Source of the DNA: CAYXOX01 sp964466745
GTDB taxonomy: Bacteria > Pseudomonadota > Alphaproteobacteria > Rhodobacterales > Rhodobacteraceae
Reading direction: 5' to 3'
Assembly: GCA_964466745.1 (NCBI GenBank)
Contig: CAYXOX010000061.1
Location: forward strand, 1 to 15,480
Length of the DNA: 15,480 nucleotides
The notes under the pieces are model-generated. The model worked only from the letters and a program-made list of their open reading frames with translations, was not told the origin of the DNA and searched no databases. A program made the position numbers and the translations under genes. This document shows positions 1-7,398 of this stretch, in pieces. The first letter of the stretch is position 1. Every line of letters begins with the position of its first letter.

Positions 1-1449
1 GGCTGGTTCGAGAACGATTTCGCCGGCCGCATCGCCAACCGGATCATGCAGACGCCGCCCGCCGCCGGCGAGGCCGTGTTCCAGGTGTTCGACGCGATCA
101 CCTACGCGCTGGCCTACGTGGTGGGGGCGGCGATCCTGCTGGGGCAGGCCGACCCGCGCCTGGCGATCCCTCTCGTCGTCTGGTTCGTTCTCTACATCGG
201 CCTCGTGCGCTGGACGGTGGCCCGGGTGGGCCCGGCCTCGAAGGCCGCATCGGATGCGCGCAGCGAGGTCACCGGCCGGGTGGTGGACGCCTACACCAAC
301 ATCCATTCCGTCAAGCTCTTCGCCCATCACGAGCGCGAACTGGCCTATGCCAAGGAAGCCATCGACCGCACCCGCGAAACCTTCCAGCGCGAGATGCGGA
401 TCTACTCCGTGATGGATATCGCGCTCACCATGCTCAACGGGCTCCTGATGGCGGGCGTGATCGGCTGGGCGATCTGGCTCTGGGCGGCCGGCTCCGCCTC
501 GGTGGGGATCGTGGCGGCGGCCGCCGCGCTTACCCTGCGGCTCAGCGGGATGACCGGCTGGATCATGTGGGCGCTTGCCACCTTCTTCCAGAACCTCGGG
601 GTCGTGTCGGAGGGGATGGAAACGATCGCCCAGCCCATCACGCTCACCGATGCGCCCGGGGCCCGGCCGCTCGAGTTCCGCGAGGGGCGCATCGAGATCG
701 AGGACCTTCGGCACAGCTACGGGCAGAAGGCGGGCGGGCTCGAGGGGATTTCGCTGACGATCGCGCCGGGCGAGAAGATCGGGCTGGTGGGCCGCTCGGG
801 CGCCGGGAAATCCACGCTGGTGAAATTGCTCCTGCGCTTCTACGATCCCGAGGCGGGGCGCATCCTGATCGATGGCCAGGACATCCGCGGGGTCACGCAG
901 GCGAGCCTGCGGCGGCACATCGGCATGGTGCAGCAGGAAAGCTCGCTTCTGCACCGCTCGCTGCGCGACAACATTCTCTACGGCCGCCCGGATGCCAGCG
1001 AGTCGGAGGTGATCGAGGCGGCCCGCAAGGCCGAGTCGCTCGGCTTCATCGAGACGCTGGCGGACCCGAAGGGCAACCGGGGTTTCGATGCGCAGGTGGG
1101 CGAGCGCGGGGTGAAGCTCTCGGGAGGGCAGCGCCAGAGGATCGCGCTGGCGCGAACGATCATCGAGAACGCGCCCATCCTCGTGCTCGACGAGGCGACA
1201 TCGGCGCTCGACAGCGAAGTGGAGGCAGAGATCCAGCGAACGCTCTACGGCATGATGGAAGGAAAGACGGTGATCGCCATCGCACACCGGCTCTCCACGA
1301 TCGCCCGGATGGACCGGATCGTGGTGATCGACGGCGGCAGGATCGTCGAACAGGGCCCCCACGAGAAGCTTCTCGATCAGGGCGGCCTCTACGCCTCGTT
1401 CTGGCATCGCCAGTCGGGCGGGTTCCTCGTGCCGGAGGCGGCGGAATGA
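1..1449 (+). CDS. ABC exporter half-transporter (permease + ATPase), 5'-truncated
   Basis: The frame is open from the first base, so the gene starts outside the window; 482 residues are visible. Aligned with the next gene, about 129 N-terminal residues (the first transmembrane helices) are missing. What remains is the later part of a type-IV exporter membrane domain, with hydrophobic helices in the first ~200 residues, followed by a complete ATPase domain: Walker A GRSGAGKST (nt 790-816), Q-loop Gln at nt 931, signature LSGGQ (nt 1117-1131), Walker B ILVLDE with its catalytic Glu (nt 1177-1194) and the H-loop His (nt 1285). All key residues are canonical. It overlaps the next gene by 4 nt (ATGA) and resembles it along its whole visible length, including a shared HRQSGGFL C-terminus, so the two probably form a heterodimer in the inner membrane. 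The substrate cannot be told from sequence; lipids, peptides or drugs are typical for the family. Confidence 0.93.
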   Translation, partial: GWFENDFAGRIANRIMQTPPAAGEAVFQVFDAITYALAYVVGAAILLGQADPRLAIPLVVWFVLYIGLVRWTVARVGPASKAASDARSEVTGRVVDAYTNIHSVKLFAHHERELAYAKEAIDRTRETFQREMRIYSVMDIALTMLNGLLMAGVIGWAIWLWAAGSASVGIVAAAAALTLRLSGMTGWIMWALATFFQNLGVVSEGMETIAQPITLTDAPGARPLEFREGRIEIEDLRHSYGQKAGGLEGISLTIAPGEKIGLVGRSGAGKSTLVKLLLRFYDPEAGRILIDGQDIRGVTQASLRRHIGMVQQESSLLHRSLRDNILYGRPDASESEVIEAARKAESLGFIETLADPKGNRGFDAQVGERGVKLSGGQRQRIALARTIIENAPILVLDEATSALDSEVEAEIQRTLYGMMEGKTVIAIAHRLSTIARMDRIVVIDGGRIVEQGPHEKLLDQGGLYASFWHRQSGGFLVPEAAE

Positions 1450-3284
1450 AGCTGGCCCCGGAGAACCTGATCGAGGCATTCGCGCCTGCCGAGGGCCCCC
1501 CGCCGCAGCGGCTGGGCGCGTTCTTCGGCTGGGCCCTGCGCGGCGCCTGGCCGTGGCTGATCGTGGCCGGCGTGCTTTCGGCCTTCGTCGGCGTGCTGGA
1601 GGTGCTCAACGCGCTGATCCTCGGGCGGGTGATCGATGCCGCGCTGGAGGCCGGGCCGCAGGCCTTCTTCGCCGAACACTGGCTGCTGCTTTCGGCCTTC
1701 GCGGCCTTTTTCGTGCTGCTCCGGCCGGCCTTCATGGGGCTGGCGGCGGCGGCGAACTCCATCGTCGTCGCGCCCAACGTCAACACGCTGGTGCTCTCGC
1801 GCCTCAACCGCTGGACACTGGGCCAGGCGGTGACGTTCTTCGACGACGATTTTGCCGGCCGCATCGCCCAGAAGCAGATGCAAACCTCGCGGGCGCTGAC
1901 GGACGTGGTCAGCGAAGTGGTCAACATCGTGGCCTTCGCGCTGGCCTCGCTCGTGGGATCGGCCCTGATCCTGACCACCATCGACTGGCGGGTGGCGCTC
2001 GCGCTCACCCTGTGGCTCGTGGCCTATCTCGCGCTCATCCGCTGGTATCTTCCGCGGGTGCGCGCCCGGTCCATGGCGCGGGCCGGGGCGCGGGCCATGG
2101 TCTCCGGGCAGGTCGTCGACACCATCACCAACATCAAGACGGTCAAGCTGTTCGCCAACGCCGGCCACGAAGACAAGGCCGCGCTCGATGCGATGGCGCA
2201 GTTCCGCGAGAAGGTGGTTTCGTTCGGCTACCTATCCGCCAGTTTCCGCTTCACCCTGATGACGCTCGCGGGGGTTCTGCCCGTTCTGCTGATCGGCGGA
2301 ACGCTGATGCTCTGGCAGCAGGGCGCCGCCACGGCCGGCGATATCGCGGCGGCGGGCGCCATCGCCATCCGCATCGCGCAGATGACGGGTTGGGTCAGCT
2401 TCGCGCTGATGGCGCTCTACGCGAATGTCGGCGAGGTGGAAGACGGGATGCACACGCTCTCGCCGCCCCACACCCTCACCGATGCGCCCGGGGCCGAGGA
2501 GTTGCCGCGGGGGCGCGGCGAGCTCCGCCTTTCGGGGGTGACCTACCAGTACGGCCGGGGCACCGGCGGCGTGCGCGGGATTGATCTGCACCTCGCGCCC
2601 GGCGAGAAACTCGGTGTGGTGGGCGCTTCAGGGGCGGGCAAGAGCACGCTCGTGGCCCTCCTCTTGCGGCTCTACGACGTCGAGCAGGGCATGATCGAGA
2701 TCGACGGGCGCGATATCCGGCGGGTCACGCAGGAAAGCCTGCGCCGCCAGATCGGAATGGTCACGCAGGAAACCGCCATGTTCAACCGCTCGGCGCGGGA
2801 GAACATCCTCTATGGCCGACCCGAAGCCGGCGAGGCCGAGATGGTGGCCGCCGCGCGGCGCGCGGAGGCGCATGACTTCATCCTGAAGCTGAAGGATCAC
2901 AAGGGCCGCACGGGCTACGACGCGCATCTCGGCGAACGCGGCGTGAAGCTTTCCGGCGGACAGCGGCAACGCATCGCGCTGGCCCGCGCCATACTCAAGG
3001 ATGCCCCGGTGCTGGTGCTCGACGAGGCGACCAGCGCGCTGGACAGCGAGGTGGAGGCCCAGGTGCAGCGCGCTCTGGAAGCGGTGATGGAGGGCAAGAC
3101 CGTTCTCGCCATCGCGCACAGGCTTTCGACGCTCGCCCAGATGGACCGGCTGATCGTCATGGACGAGGGCCGCATCGTGGAGCAGGGAACTCACGAAAGC
3201 CTGCTGGCGGAGGGCGGCCTCTACGCGCGTTACTGGCACCGCCAGTCGGGCGGATTCCTGCCCACCCGGGATGCGGCCGAGTGA
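1446..3284 (+). CDS. ABC exporter half-transporter (permease + ATPase), complete
   Basis: A 612-residue fused permease-ATPase of the MsbA/multidrug exporter type. Membrane helices lie at about 35-65, 80-105, 155-200 and 265-330. The ATPase domain starts near 355: Walker A GASGAGKST (393-401), Q-loop Gln441, signature LSGGQ (502-506), Walker B VLVLDE (522-527) with Glu527, and H-loop His558. The start is the ATG of the ATGA overlap with the preceding exporter gene, which implies translational coupling. The open frame runs much further upstream, but that part only shadows the first ABC gene. Both halves have complete ATPase motifs, so neither composite ATP site looks degenerate, unlike many heterodimeric exporters. 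They look like products of a tandem duplication. Substrate unknown. Confidence 0.95.
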   Translation: MKLAPENLIEAFAPAEGPPPQRLGAFFGWALRGAWPWLIVAGVLSAFVGVLEVLNALILGRVIDAALEAGPQAFFAEHWLLLSAFAAFFVLLRPAFMGLAAAANSIVVAPNVNTLVLSRLNRWTLGQAVTFFDDDFAGRIAQKQMQTSRALTDVVSEVVNIVAFALASLVGSALILTTIDWRVALALTLWLVAYLALIRWYLPRVRARSMARAGARAMVSGQVVDTITNIKTVKLFANAGHEDKAALDAMAQFREKVVSFGYLSASFRFTLMTLAGVLPVLLIGGTLMLWQQGAATAGDIAAAGAIAIRIAQMTGWVSFALMALYANVGEVEDGMHTLSPPHTLTDAPGAEELPRGRGELRLSGVTYQYGRGTGGVRGIDLHLAPGEKLGVVGASGAGKSTLVALLLRLYDVEQGMIEIDGRDIRRVTQESLRRQIGMVTQETAMFNRSARENILYGRPEAGEAEMVAAARRAEAHDFILKLKDHKGRTGYDAHLGERGVKLSGGQRQRIALARAILKDAPVLVLDEATSALDSEVEAQVQRALEAVMEGKTVLAIAHRLSTLAQMDRLIVMDEGRIVEQGTHESLLAEGGLYARYWHRQSGGFLPTRDAAE

Positions 3285-4513
3285 GCTTCGCCATCAGCCG
3301 CCTCGGGCTCAGGGGCGAGGGCGTTGCGGATGGACCCGAGGGAACTGTCTACGTGGCGCGCGCCCTGCCCGGCGAGCGCGTGGAGGGTGAAATCGCCGAG
3401 GGCCGGATCGCGCGCCCGCGGATCATCGAGGCCGCGCCCGAACGGCGCCGCGCGCCCTGCCCGCACTACAACGCCTGCGGCGGCTGCGCGCTCCAGCATG
3501 CCTCCGACGCCTTCGTGGCCGAGTGGAAGGCCGAGGTCGTGCGCCGGGCGCTGATGGCCCAGGGGCTGCCCGCACCGATCCGCGGCGTTGCGACCTCGCC
3601 TCCCGCGAGCCGGCGGCGGGCGAAGCTTTCCGGCCGCCGGACGCGCGGCGGCCCCCTGGTGGGATTCCACGGCCGATCCTCGGACATGCTGACCGCGGTG
3701 CCCGGCTGCCACGTTCTCTTGCCGGCGCTGCGCGCCGCCCTCCCGGCACTCGAGGCGCTGGTGGACGCCGGCGGGACGCGCAAGGGAGAGTTGCAGCTGA
3801 CGGTGACGGCAAGCCGCGCCGGCCCCGATGTCGCGGCGAGCGGCGGCGCCCCGCTCGGGGGCAGGCTGGGCGAACGGCTGGCGGAGCTCGCCGCGCGGCA
3901 CGGGCTCGCCCGGCTCGTCTGGCAAGGCGAGATCGTGGCGGTGGCCGCGCCGCCGGTGCAGGATTTCGGCGGCGTCGCCGTGGTTCCGCCGCCCGGGGCC
4001 TTCCTTCAGGCCACCGGGCATGGCGAGGAAACGCTGCGCGCCTGCGTGGCGGAGGCCGTTGCCGGCGCCGGGCGCTTGGCGGATCTCTTTGCCGGATGCG
4101 GCACCTTCGCGTTGCCGCTCGCCCGGGTTGCCGAGGTCCACGCCGTGGAGGCCGATGCGGCCATGCTCGCTGCCCTCGATGCCGGCTGGCGCGGCGCCGA
4201 GGGGCTGCGAAGGGTTTCCGTCGAGGCGCGGGATCTCTTTCGCCGCCCGCTGCTCGCGGCCGAGCTGGCCCGCTTCGACGCGGTGGTGATCGATCCGCCG
4301 CGCGCAGGCGCCGCGGCGCAGGTGGCGGAGCTTGCCGAAAGCGGCGTTCCCCGGATCGCGATGGTCTCCTGCAACCCTGCCAGTTTCGCGCGCGATGCGC
4401 GCGTGCTCGCCGCGGCCGGGTACCGCCTCGGCTGGGTGCAGGTGGTGGATCAATTTCGCTGGTCGGCCCATGTGGAGCTTGCCGCGGCCTTCGCGAAGCC
4501 CGATATCGCCTGA
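3281..4513 (+). CDS. Class I SAM-dependent RNA m5U methyltransferase, RlmD/TrmA family
   Basis: A 410-residue protein of the RumA/RlmD-TrmA family, which methylates C5 of uridine in rRNA or tRNA. A TRAM-like RNA-binding region fills about residues 1-52. It is followed by the iron-sulphur cysteines C60, C66 and C69 (C-x5-C-x2-C), with C143 a likely fourth ligand. The Rossmann methyltransferase domain has FLQ at 241-243, motif I DLFAGCGTF (268-276), DPPRAG (338-343) and the catalytic SCNP with Cys364. The chosen start is GTG in a GTGA overlap with the ABC gene stop. At 410 residues it is somewhat shorter than E. coli RlmD (433). The family is certain. The exact target (23S rRNA U1939, U747, or a tRNA) is not fixed by sequence, so no gene symbol is given. 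Confidence 0.93.
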   Translation: MSFAISRLGLRGEGVADGPEGTVYVARALPGERVEGEIAEGRIARPRIIEAAPERRRAPCPHYNACGGCALQHASDAFVAEWKAEVVRRALMAQGLPAPIRGVATSPPASRRRAKLSGRRTRGGPLVGFHGRSSDMLTAVPGCHVLLPALRAALPALEALVDAGGTRKGELQLTVTASRAGPDVAASGGAPLGGRLGERLAELAARHGLARLVWQGEIVAVAAPPVQDFGGVAVVPPPGAFLQATGHGEETLRACVAEAVAGAGRLADLFAGCGTFALPLARVAEVHAVEADAAMLAALDAGWRGAEGLRRVSVEARDLFRRPLLAAELARFDAVVIDPPRAGAAAQVAELAESGVPRIAMVSCNPASFARDARVLAAAGYRLGWVQVVDQFRWSAHVELAAAFAKPDIA

Positions 4514-4523
4514 AAACCGCGGC

Positions 4524-4529
4524 AGGGGG
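4524..4529 (+). promoter_or_regulatory. Ribosome binding site fixing the sodium-channel start
   Basis: AGGGGG lies 7 nt upstream of the GTG at 4537 and is the only good purine-rich Shine-Dalgarno sequence near the beginning of the channel frame. The frame is open much further upstream, but that part only shadows the methyltransferase gene. Confidence 0.6.
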
Positions 4530-4536
4530 CAGGCGC

Positions 4537-5346
4537 GTGCGCGACAAGATCGGTGCATTTCTCGAGAGGGACTGGGTGCGCAACGGGATCATCGGGGTGA
4601 TCCTGTTCAACGCGGTGCTGCTGGGCCTCGAAACGAGCGACACGGCGATGGCGACCGCCGGCGGGCTGATCCGGGCCCTCGATCTTGCCTGCCTCTCGAT
4701 CTTCGTGGTGGAGATCGGCCTCAAGATCTATGCCCATCGCCTGAGCTTTTTCCGCTCCGGCTGGAACCTCTTCGATTTCGCGATCGTGGGCGTGGCGCTG
4801 GTGCCCGGCGCGCAGAGCTTCTCGGTGCTGCGCGCGCTGCGGATCCTGCGGGTTCTGCGGGTGATCTCGGCGGCGCCGCGGCTCCGGCGCGTGGTGGAGG
4901 GTTTCGTGACCGCGCTGCCCGGCATGGGCTCGGTCTTCCTCTTGATGGCGCTGATCTTCTACATCGGCGCGGTGATGGCCTCCAAGCTCTTCGGCGGTCC
5001 CTGCGCCACCTGCACGCCCGAGCAGGCGGCGCAGCTGGAGGAATGGTTCGGCACGCTGGGCCGCTCGGGCTATTCGCTCTTCCAGATCATGACGCTGGAA
5101 AGCTGGTCGATGGGGATCGTGCGCCCGGTGATGGAGATCTTCCCCTACGCCTGGGTGTTCTTCGTTCCGTTCATCATGGTCACCACATTCGCCGTGGTGA
5201 ACCTGCTCGTCGGCCTCATCGTGAACTCGATGCAGGACGCACATGCAGAGGAATCGAACGCCGCGACCGATGCCTACCGCGATGCCGTGCTGGCCCGGCT
5301 GGACGCGATCGAGAAAGAGCTGGCACGCGCGCGGGACTCACGATGA
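4537..5346 (+). CDS. Voltage-gated sodium channel, NaChBac/NavAb type
   Basis: A 269-residue single-domain six-helix channel that assembles as a homotetramer in the inner membrane and passes sodium on depolarisation. Approximate helices are S1 14-33, S2 43-67, S3 74-90, S4 96-113, S5 128-152 and S6 202-232. S4 carries four arginines at three-residue spacing (R99, R102, R105, R108). The selectivity filter TLESWSM (186-192) is the form I recall for NavAb, with the field Glu at 188. The tail (about 240-266) is a charged helix with heptad-like character, as in the C-terminal bundle of the family. Length matches NaChBac (274) and NavAb (267). The start is GTG, preceded by AGGGGG. The S5-pore turret is longer than I remember for relatives and holds a CATC pair (C156, C159). 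It lies 23 nt after the RNA methyltransferase, probably in the same transcript. In other bacteria this family is linked to motility, pH and sodium homeostasis. Confidence 0.95.
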   Translation: MRDKIGAFLERDWVRNGIIGVILFNAVLLGLETSDTAMATAGGLIRALDLACLSIFVVEIGLKIYAHRLSFFRSGWNLFDFAIVGVALVPGAQSFSVLRALRILRVLRVISAAPRLRRVVEGFVTALPGMGSVFLLMALIFYIGAVMASKLFGGPCATCTPEQAAQLEEWFGTLGRSGYSLFQIMTLESWSMGIVRPVMEIFPYAWVFFVPFIMVTTFAVVNLLVGLIVNSMQDAHAEESNAATDAYRDAVLARLDAIEKELARARDSR

Positions 5347-5349
5347 CGT

Positions 5350-5372
5350 GATACCGCGGCAAAGGCGGTATC
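5350..5372 (+). terminator. Hairpin after the exporter-channel operon, possible terminator
   Basis: GATACCGC (5350-5357) pairs perfectly with GCGGTATC (5365-5372) across a 7-nt loop, only 4 nt after the channel stop. There is no T-run after it, so it may be a Rho-associated 3' end or an mRNA-stabilising hairpin rather than an intrinsic terminator. Confidence 0.4.
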
Positions 5373-5452
5373 TCGCGCGGAGCCCGAAAACGCGCTAGCC
5401 TGCCGGCAACGAAGGACTCCGGGCAAACCCGGGGCCGGGGCACGAGGCAGTC

Positions 5453-5944
5453 ATGGCAATTCTCAGGGTTCTCTTGCTCTGTGCGGCAGCGCTCGCGCTC
5501 GGCGGCTGTGCATCGAAGTTCCGCACATACGACGGGCCGGAAGTCACCCGCGTTCTCGTGTACAAGGAAGACCGGCGCATGTTCCTGATTCACGGGAACG
5601 AGGTGCTCAGGGGGTTCGACTTCGAGCTGGGCTTCGCGCCCGCGGGCGACAAGCAGGTGGAGGGCGACGGGCGCACGCCCGAGGGCGACTACCTCATCGA
5701 CCGGCGCAATCCGAACTCGGCCTATCACCTCTCCATCGGCATTTCCTACCCGAACGAGGCCGACATTGCCGAGGCGAAGGCGCTGGGCAAGGAGCCCGGC
5801 GGCGACATCTTCATCCACGGTACGCCGCGAAGGTTCCTGCGGCAGGACGACTGGACATGGGGCTGCATCGCCGTGACCAACCGCGAGATGGAAGACATCT
5901 ACGCCATGGTGCGCGACGGCACGCCGATCACGATCTACCCTTGA
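5453..5944 (+). CDS. L,D-transpeptidase (YkuD) family lipoprotein
   Basis: A 163-residue protein that starts with a lipoprotein signal peptide. The hydrophobic core is at 4-16 and the lipobox is LGGC with Cys19 as the lipidated residue; Ala20 at +2 predicts outer-membrane sorting. The rest is a small YkuD domain with the catalytic pair in the order expected: His122 in IHGT and Cys138 in WGCIAVTN. Enzymes of this fold make or edit peptidoglycan 3-3 cross-links, attach lipoproteins to peptidoglycan, or (YafK/DpaA type) cleave such links. The GC is preceded by Trp rather than the His of the classical SHGC motif, as in the short YafK-like branch, so substrate is uncertain. ATG 5453 follows GAGG at 5444-5447. 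It converges on the CAP-domain gene, with only 15 nt between the stops. Confidence 0.9.
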   Translation: MAILRVLLLCAAALALGGCASKFRTYDGPEVTRVLVYKEDRRMFLIHGNEVLRGFDFELGFAPAGDKQVEGDGRTPEGDYLIDRRNPNSAYHLSIGISYPNEADIAEAKALGKEPGGDIFIHGTPRRFLRQDDWTWGCIAVTNREMEDIYAMVRDGTPITIYP

Positions 5945-5952
5945 GGGCGGTA

Positions 5953-5972
5953 GCCGGGCCTAGAGGCCCGGC
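5953..5972. terminator. Convergent-gene hairpin
   Basis: GCCGGGCC (5953-5960) and GGCCCGGC (5965-5972) form a perfect 8-bp stem with a TAGA loop between the stops of two convergent genes. The stem contains part of the stop codon of the minus-strand CAP gene (5960-5962). No T-tract follows on either side, so any termination would not be of the classic intrinsic kind. Confidence 0.4.
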
Positions 5973-6523
5973 GCAGGCGCGGCCCCGCCCAGCGGGCCGG
6001 AGCCGGTTTCCGGTGTGCCGAGAACCAGCGTCCACCAGATCTTGCCGTTCACTTCCTGGTGCCAGGCGAAGCCCATCTCCCGCGCGCGCGGATCGAGGAT
6101 GACGTCCCGCGTTTCCGGCTCCTCCATCCAGGCTGCGAGGGTTTCGAGCTCGCTCTCGAAGGTTTCCGAGATGGTCTCTCCCAGGAACTGCCCGCTGTAG
6201 CCCACCCTCTGGACACGGTCGAGCGGCGAGGAGCCGTCGGAGCCGAAATGCCAGGGGCGGTTCTGCACCGCCATGTCGCGCGCATGCGTGGCGGCCGCGG
6301 CCGCAAGACGGGAATCGAGCTCCAGCGGCGGTGCGCCCGCGGCCGAGCGCAGCGAATTGACGGCGTCGAGCATGCGGAAGTTGATCTGGGGGCCGGCTCC
6401 CGGCCCGATCCGGTAGACCTGCGGCAACGGCTGGCCGTCGGGCCCCAGTGGCGGGTTGCCCGGTGCCGCGCAGCCCGCGAGTGCCAGAAGTGCCGCGCCG
6501 GCGGCGAAGCTGCGTCGGTTCAT
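5960..6523 (-). CDS. CAP/SCP-domain lipoprotein
   Basis: A 187-residue protein. The start at 6523 (MNRRSF) is chosen because it opens a clear lipoprotein signal peptide with lipobox LAGC and Cys18. The open frame extends 91 codons further upstream but there is no signal or family match there. An RR pair at 3-4 followed by SF makes Tat export possible. After a proline/glycine-rich linker (19-48), residues about 50-170 match the CAP (SCP/PR-1) superfamily as found in bacteria: an NSLR helix, His80, His92 in WHFGSDG, Glu116 in GETI, and the strand WWTLVLGT. These His and Glu residues correspond to the usual cavity tetrad. Bacterial CAP proteins are secreted or surface proteins of mostly unknown activity. 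It is convergent with one L,D-transpeptidase-fold gene and divergent from another, so a cell-envelope role is likely. Confidence 0.88.
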   Translation of the reverse strand: MNRRSFAAGAALLALAGCAAPGNPPLGPDGQPLPQVYRIGPGAGPQINFRMLDAVNSLRSAAGAPPLELDSRLAAAAATHARDMAVQNRPWHFGSDGSSPLDRVQRVGYSGQFLGETISETFESELETLAAWMEEPETRDVILDPRAREMGFAWHQEVNGKIWWTLVLGTPETGSGPLGGAAPAPGL

Positions 6524-6759
6524 GTCGGTTTCGCCCTGCGTGAAAATGTCCCCGAAAGTGGTTACCCGGCTTGCGTCGGCGAGGCAAACCCCGTTTTTCT
6601 GCCCGAAAGGGAGTGCAGGCCTCGGGTGACGTATCTTTGATTTGCCGCCGCCGGCGTAGCTCCGTATCCTCTCGTCCGTGCTGGGATGCGTCAGACCGTC
6701 GCACGGGCACGTGCCGGTGAACGCGCCGGCAAGGCAGGCAGAACTCGAAGGAGTAAGGA
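6524..6759. other. Divergent intergenic region between CAP and L,D-transpeptidase genes
   Basis: These 236 nt hold no credible gene; the frames that cross them are shadows. Visible elements are a sigma70-like promoter toward the right (listed separately), a weaker TTGCCT-N17-TAACCA on the minus strand toward the CAP gene, and a perfect 10-bp palindrome GGCACGTGCC at 6706-6715 lying downstream of the rightward promoter. Confidence 0.5.
6642..6670 (+). promoter_or_regulatory. Sigma70-like promoter for the second L,D-transpeptidase gene
   Basis: TTGCCG (6642-6647), a 17-nt spacer, then TATCCT (6665-6670), each matching four of six consensus bases. A transcript starting about 6677 would have a leader of roughly 80 nt that includes the GGCACGTGCC palindrome. 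This is from motif reading only. Confidence 0.4.
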
Positions 6760-7356
6760 ATGTCGGACAGGACCGGGAGATTGGAGCGCAGGGCATTTCT
6801 CGCCACGGGAGCCGCGCTTCTGGGCAGTGCCGCGAGCGCGCAGGCGATCGCGGGTGACACGGTGGAGATGGAAAACGACATCAGCTCCAGCGTTCGGCGC
6901 AATGTTTCGAGCTTCCGGATGCTCGACTGGCGGCCGTATTTCTCTGACACGCGCAACGGCGCGATTCTCGTGGATATCCAGAGCCGCGCCCTGCACTACT
7001 GGTCTGAAGATCAGTCACTTTACAAGCTTTACCCCACCAGCGTGCCCCTGACGGAGGATCTGACGCGCCTCGGACGCACCCGGGTGACATTCAAGGATCC
7101 CGAGCCTGACTGGCGCCCGACCCCTGCGATGAAGCTGCGCGATCCCGACTGGCCCGACTACATCCCGCCGGGGCCGGACAATCCGCTCGGCACCCGCGCG
7201 CTGCACCTGAGCTGGACGTACTACCGCATCCACGGCACGCACGACACGCGAAAGATCGGCAGGCGCTCCTCGAACGGGTGCATCGGGCTCTACAACGAGC
7301 ATATCGAAGAGCTTTTCGAACTCGCCAAGGTTGGCACGCAGGTGTTGCTAATTTGA
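6760..7356 (+). CDS. Exported L,D-transpeptidase (YkuD) family protein with Tat-like signal
   Basis: A 198-residue protein. The N-terminus has twin arginines R10-R11 in RRAFL, a hydrophobic stretch (12-26) and a likely signal-peptidase site after AQA (27-29), which together look like a Tat signal. Mature residues about 65-198 form a YkuD domain with strand GAILVDIQ, His158 in RIHGT and the catalytic Cys174 in SSNGCIGLYN. The family makes 3-3 peptidoglycan cross-links or anchors proteins in the periplasm. Asn replaces the usual His before GC, but the rest of the motif, including S171, looks active. The start ATG is set by a strong GAAGGAG (6747-6753) 6 nt upstream. The gene is divergent from the CAP lipoprotein and is the second YkuD-fold gene within 2 kb, with little similarity to the first beyond the active site. 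Confidence 0.92.
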   Translation: MSDRTGRLERRAFLATGAALLGSAASAQAIAGDTVEMENDISSSVRRNVSSFRMLDWRPYFSDTRNGAILVDIQSRALHYWSEDQSLYKLYPTSVPLTEDLTRLGRTRVTFKDPEPDWRPTPAMKLRDPDWPDYIPPGPDNPLGTRALHLSWTYYRIHGTHDTRKIGRRSSNGCIGLYNEHIEELFELAKVGTQVLLI

Positions 7357-7398
7357 CGACACGATGGCCGGCGGCGGGCAGATGCCGCGAAGTTCGGT

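Noticed and set aside
567..1445. 293-codon upstream extension of the second ABC gene frame
   Set aside because: It overlaps the first ABC gene in another frame, is rich in Arg/Gly/Ala/Pro and matches no exporter N-terminus; the protein proper begins at 1446.
1160..2168. Minus-strand frames of 259-282 codons opposite the ABC genes
   Set aside because: Shadow frames of conserved transporter sequence with no sensible protein features.
3230..4724. Long minus-strand frames (434-442 codons) opposite the RNA methyltransferase
   Set aside because: They mirror a gene with clear family motifs, have Arg/Ala/Pro-biased composition with no recognisable domain, and owe their length to low stop-codon frequency in GC-rich DNA.
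6524..6796. 91-residue N-terminal extension of the CAP protein
   Set aside because: The internal Met at 6523 begins a clear lipoprotein signal; the extension crosses the rightward promoter and has no family support.
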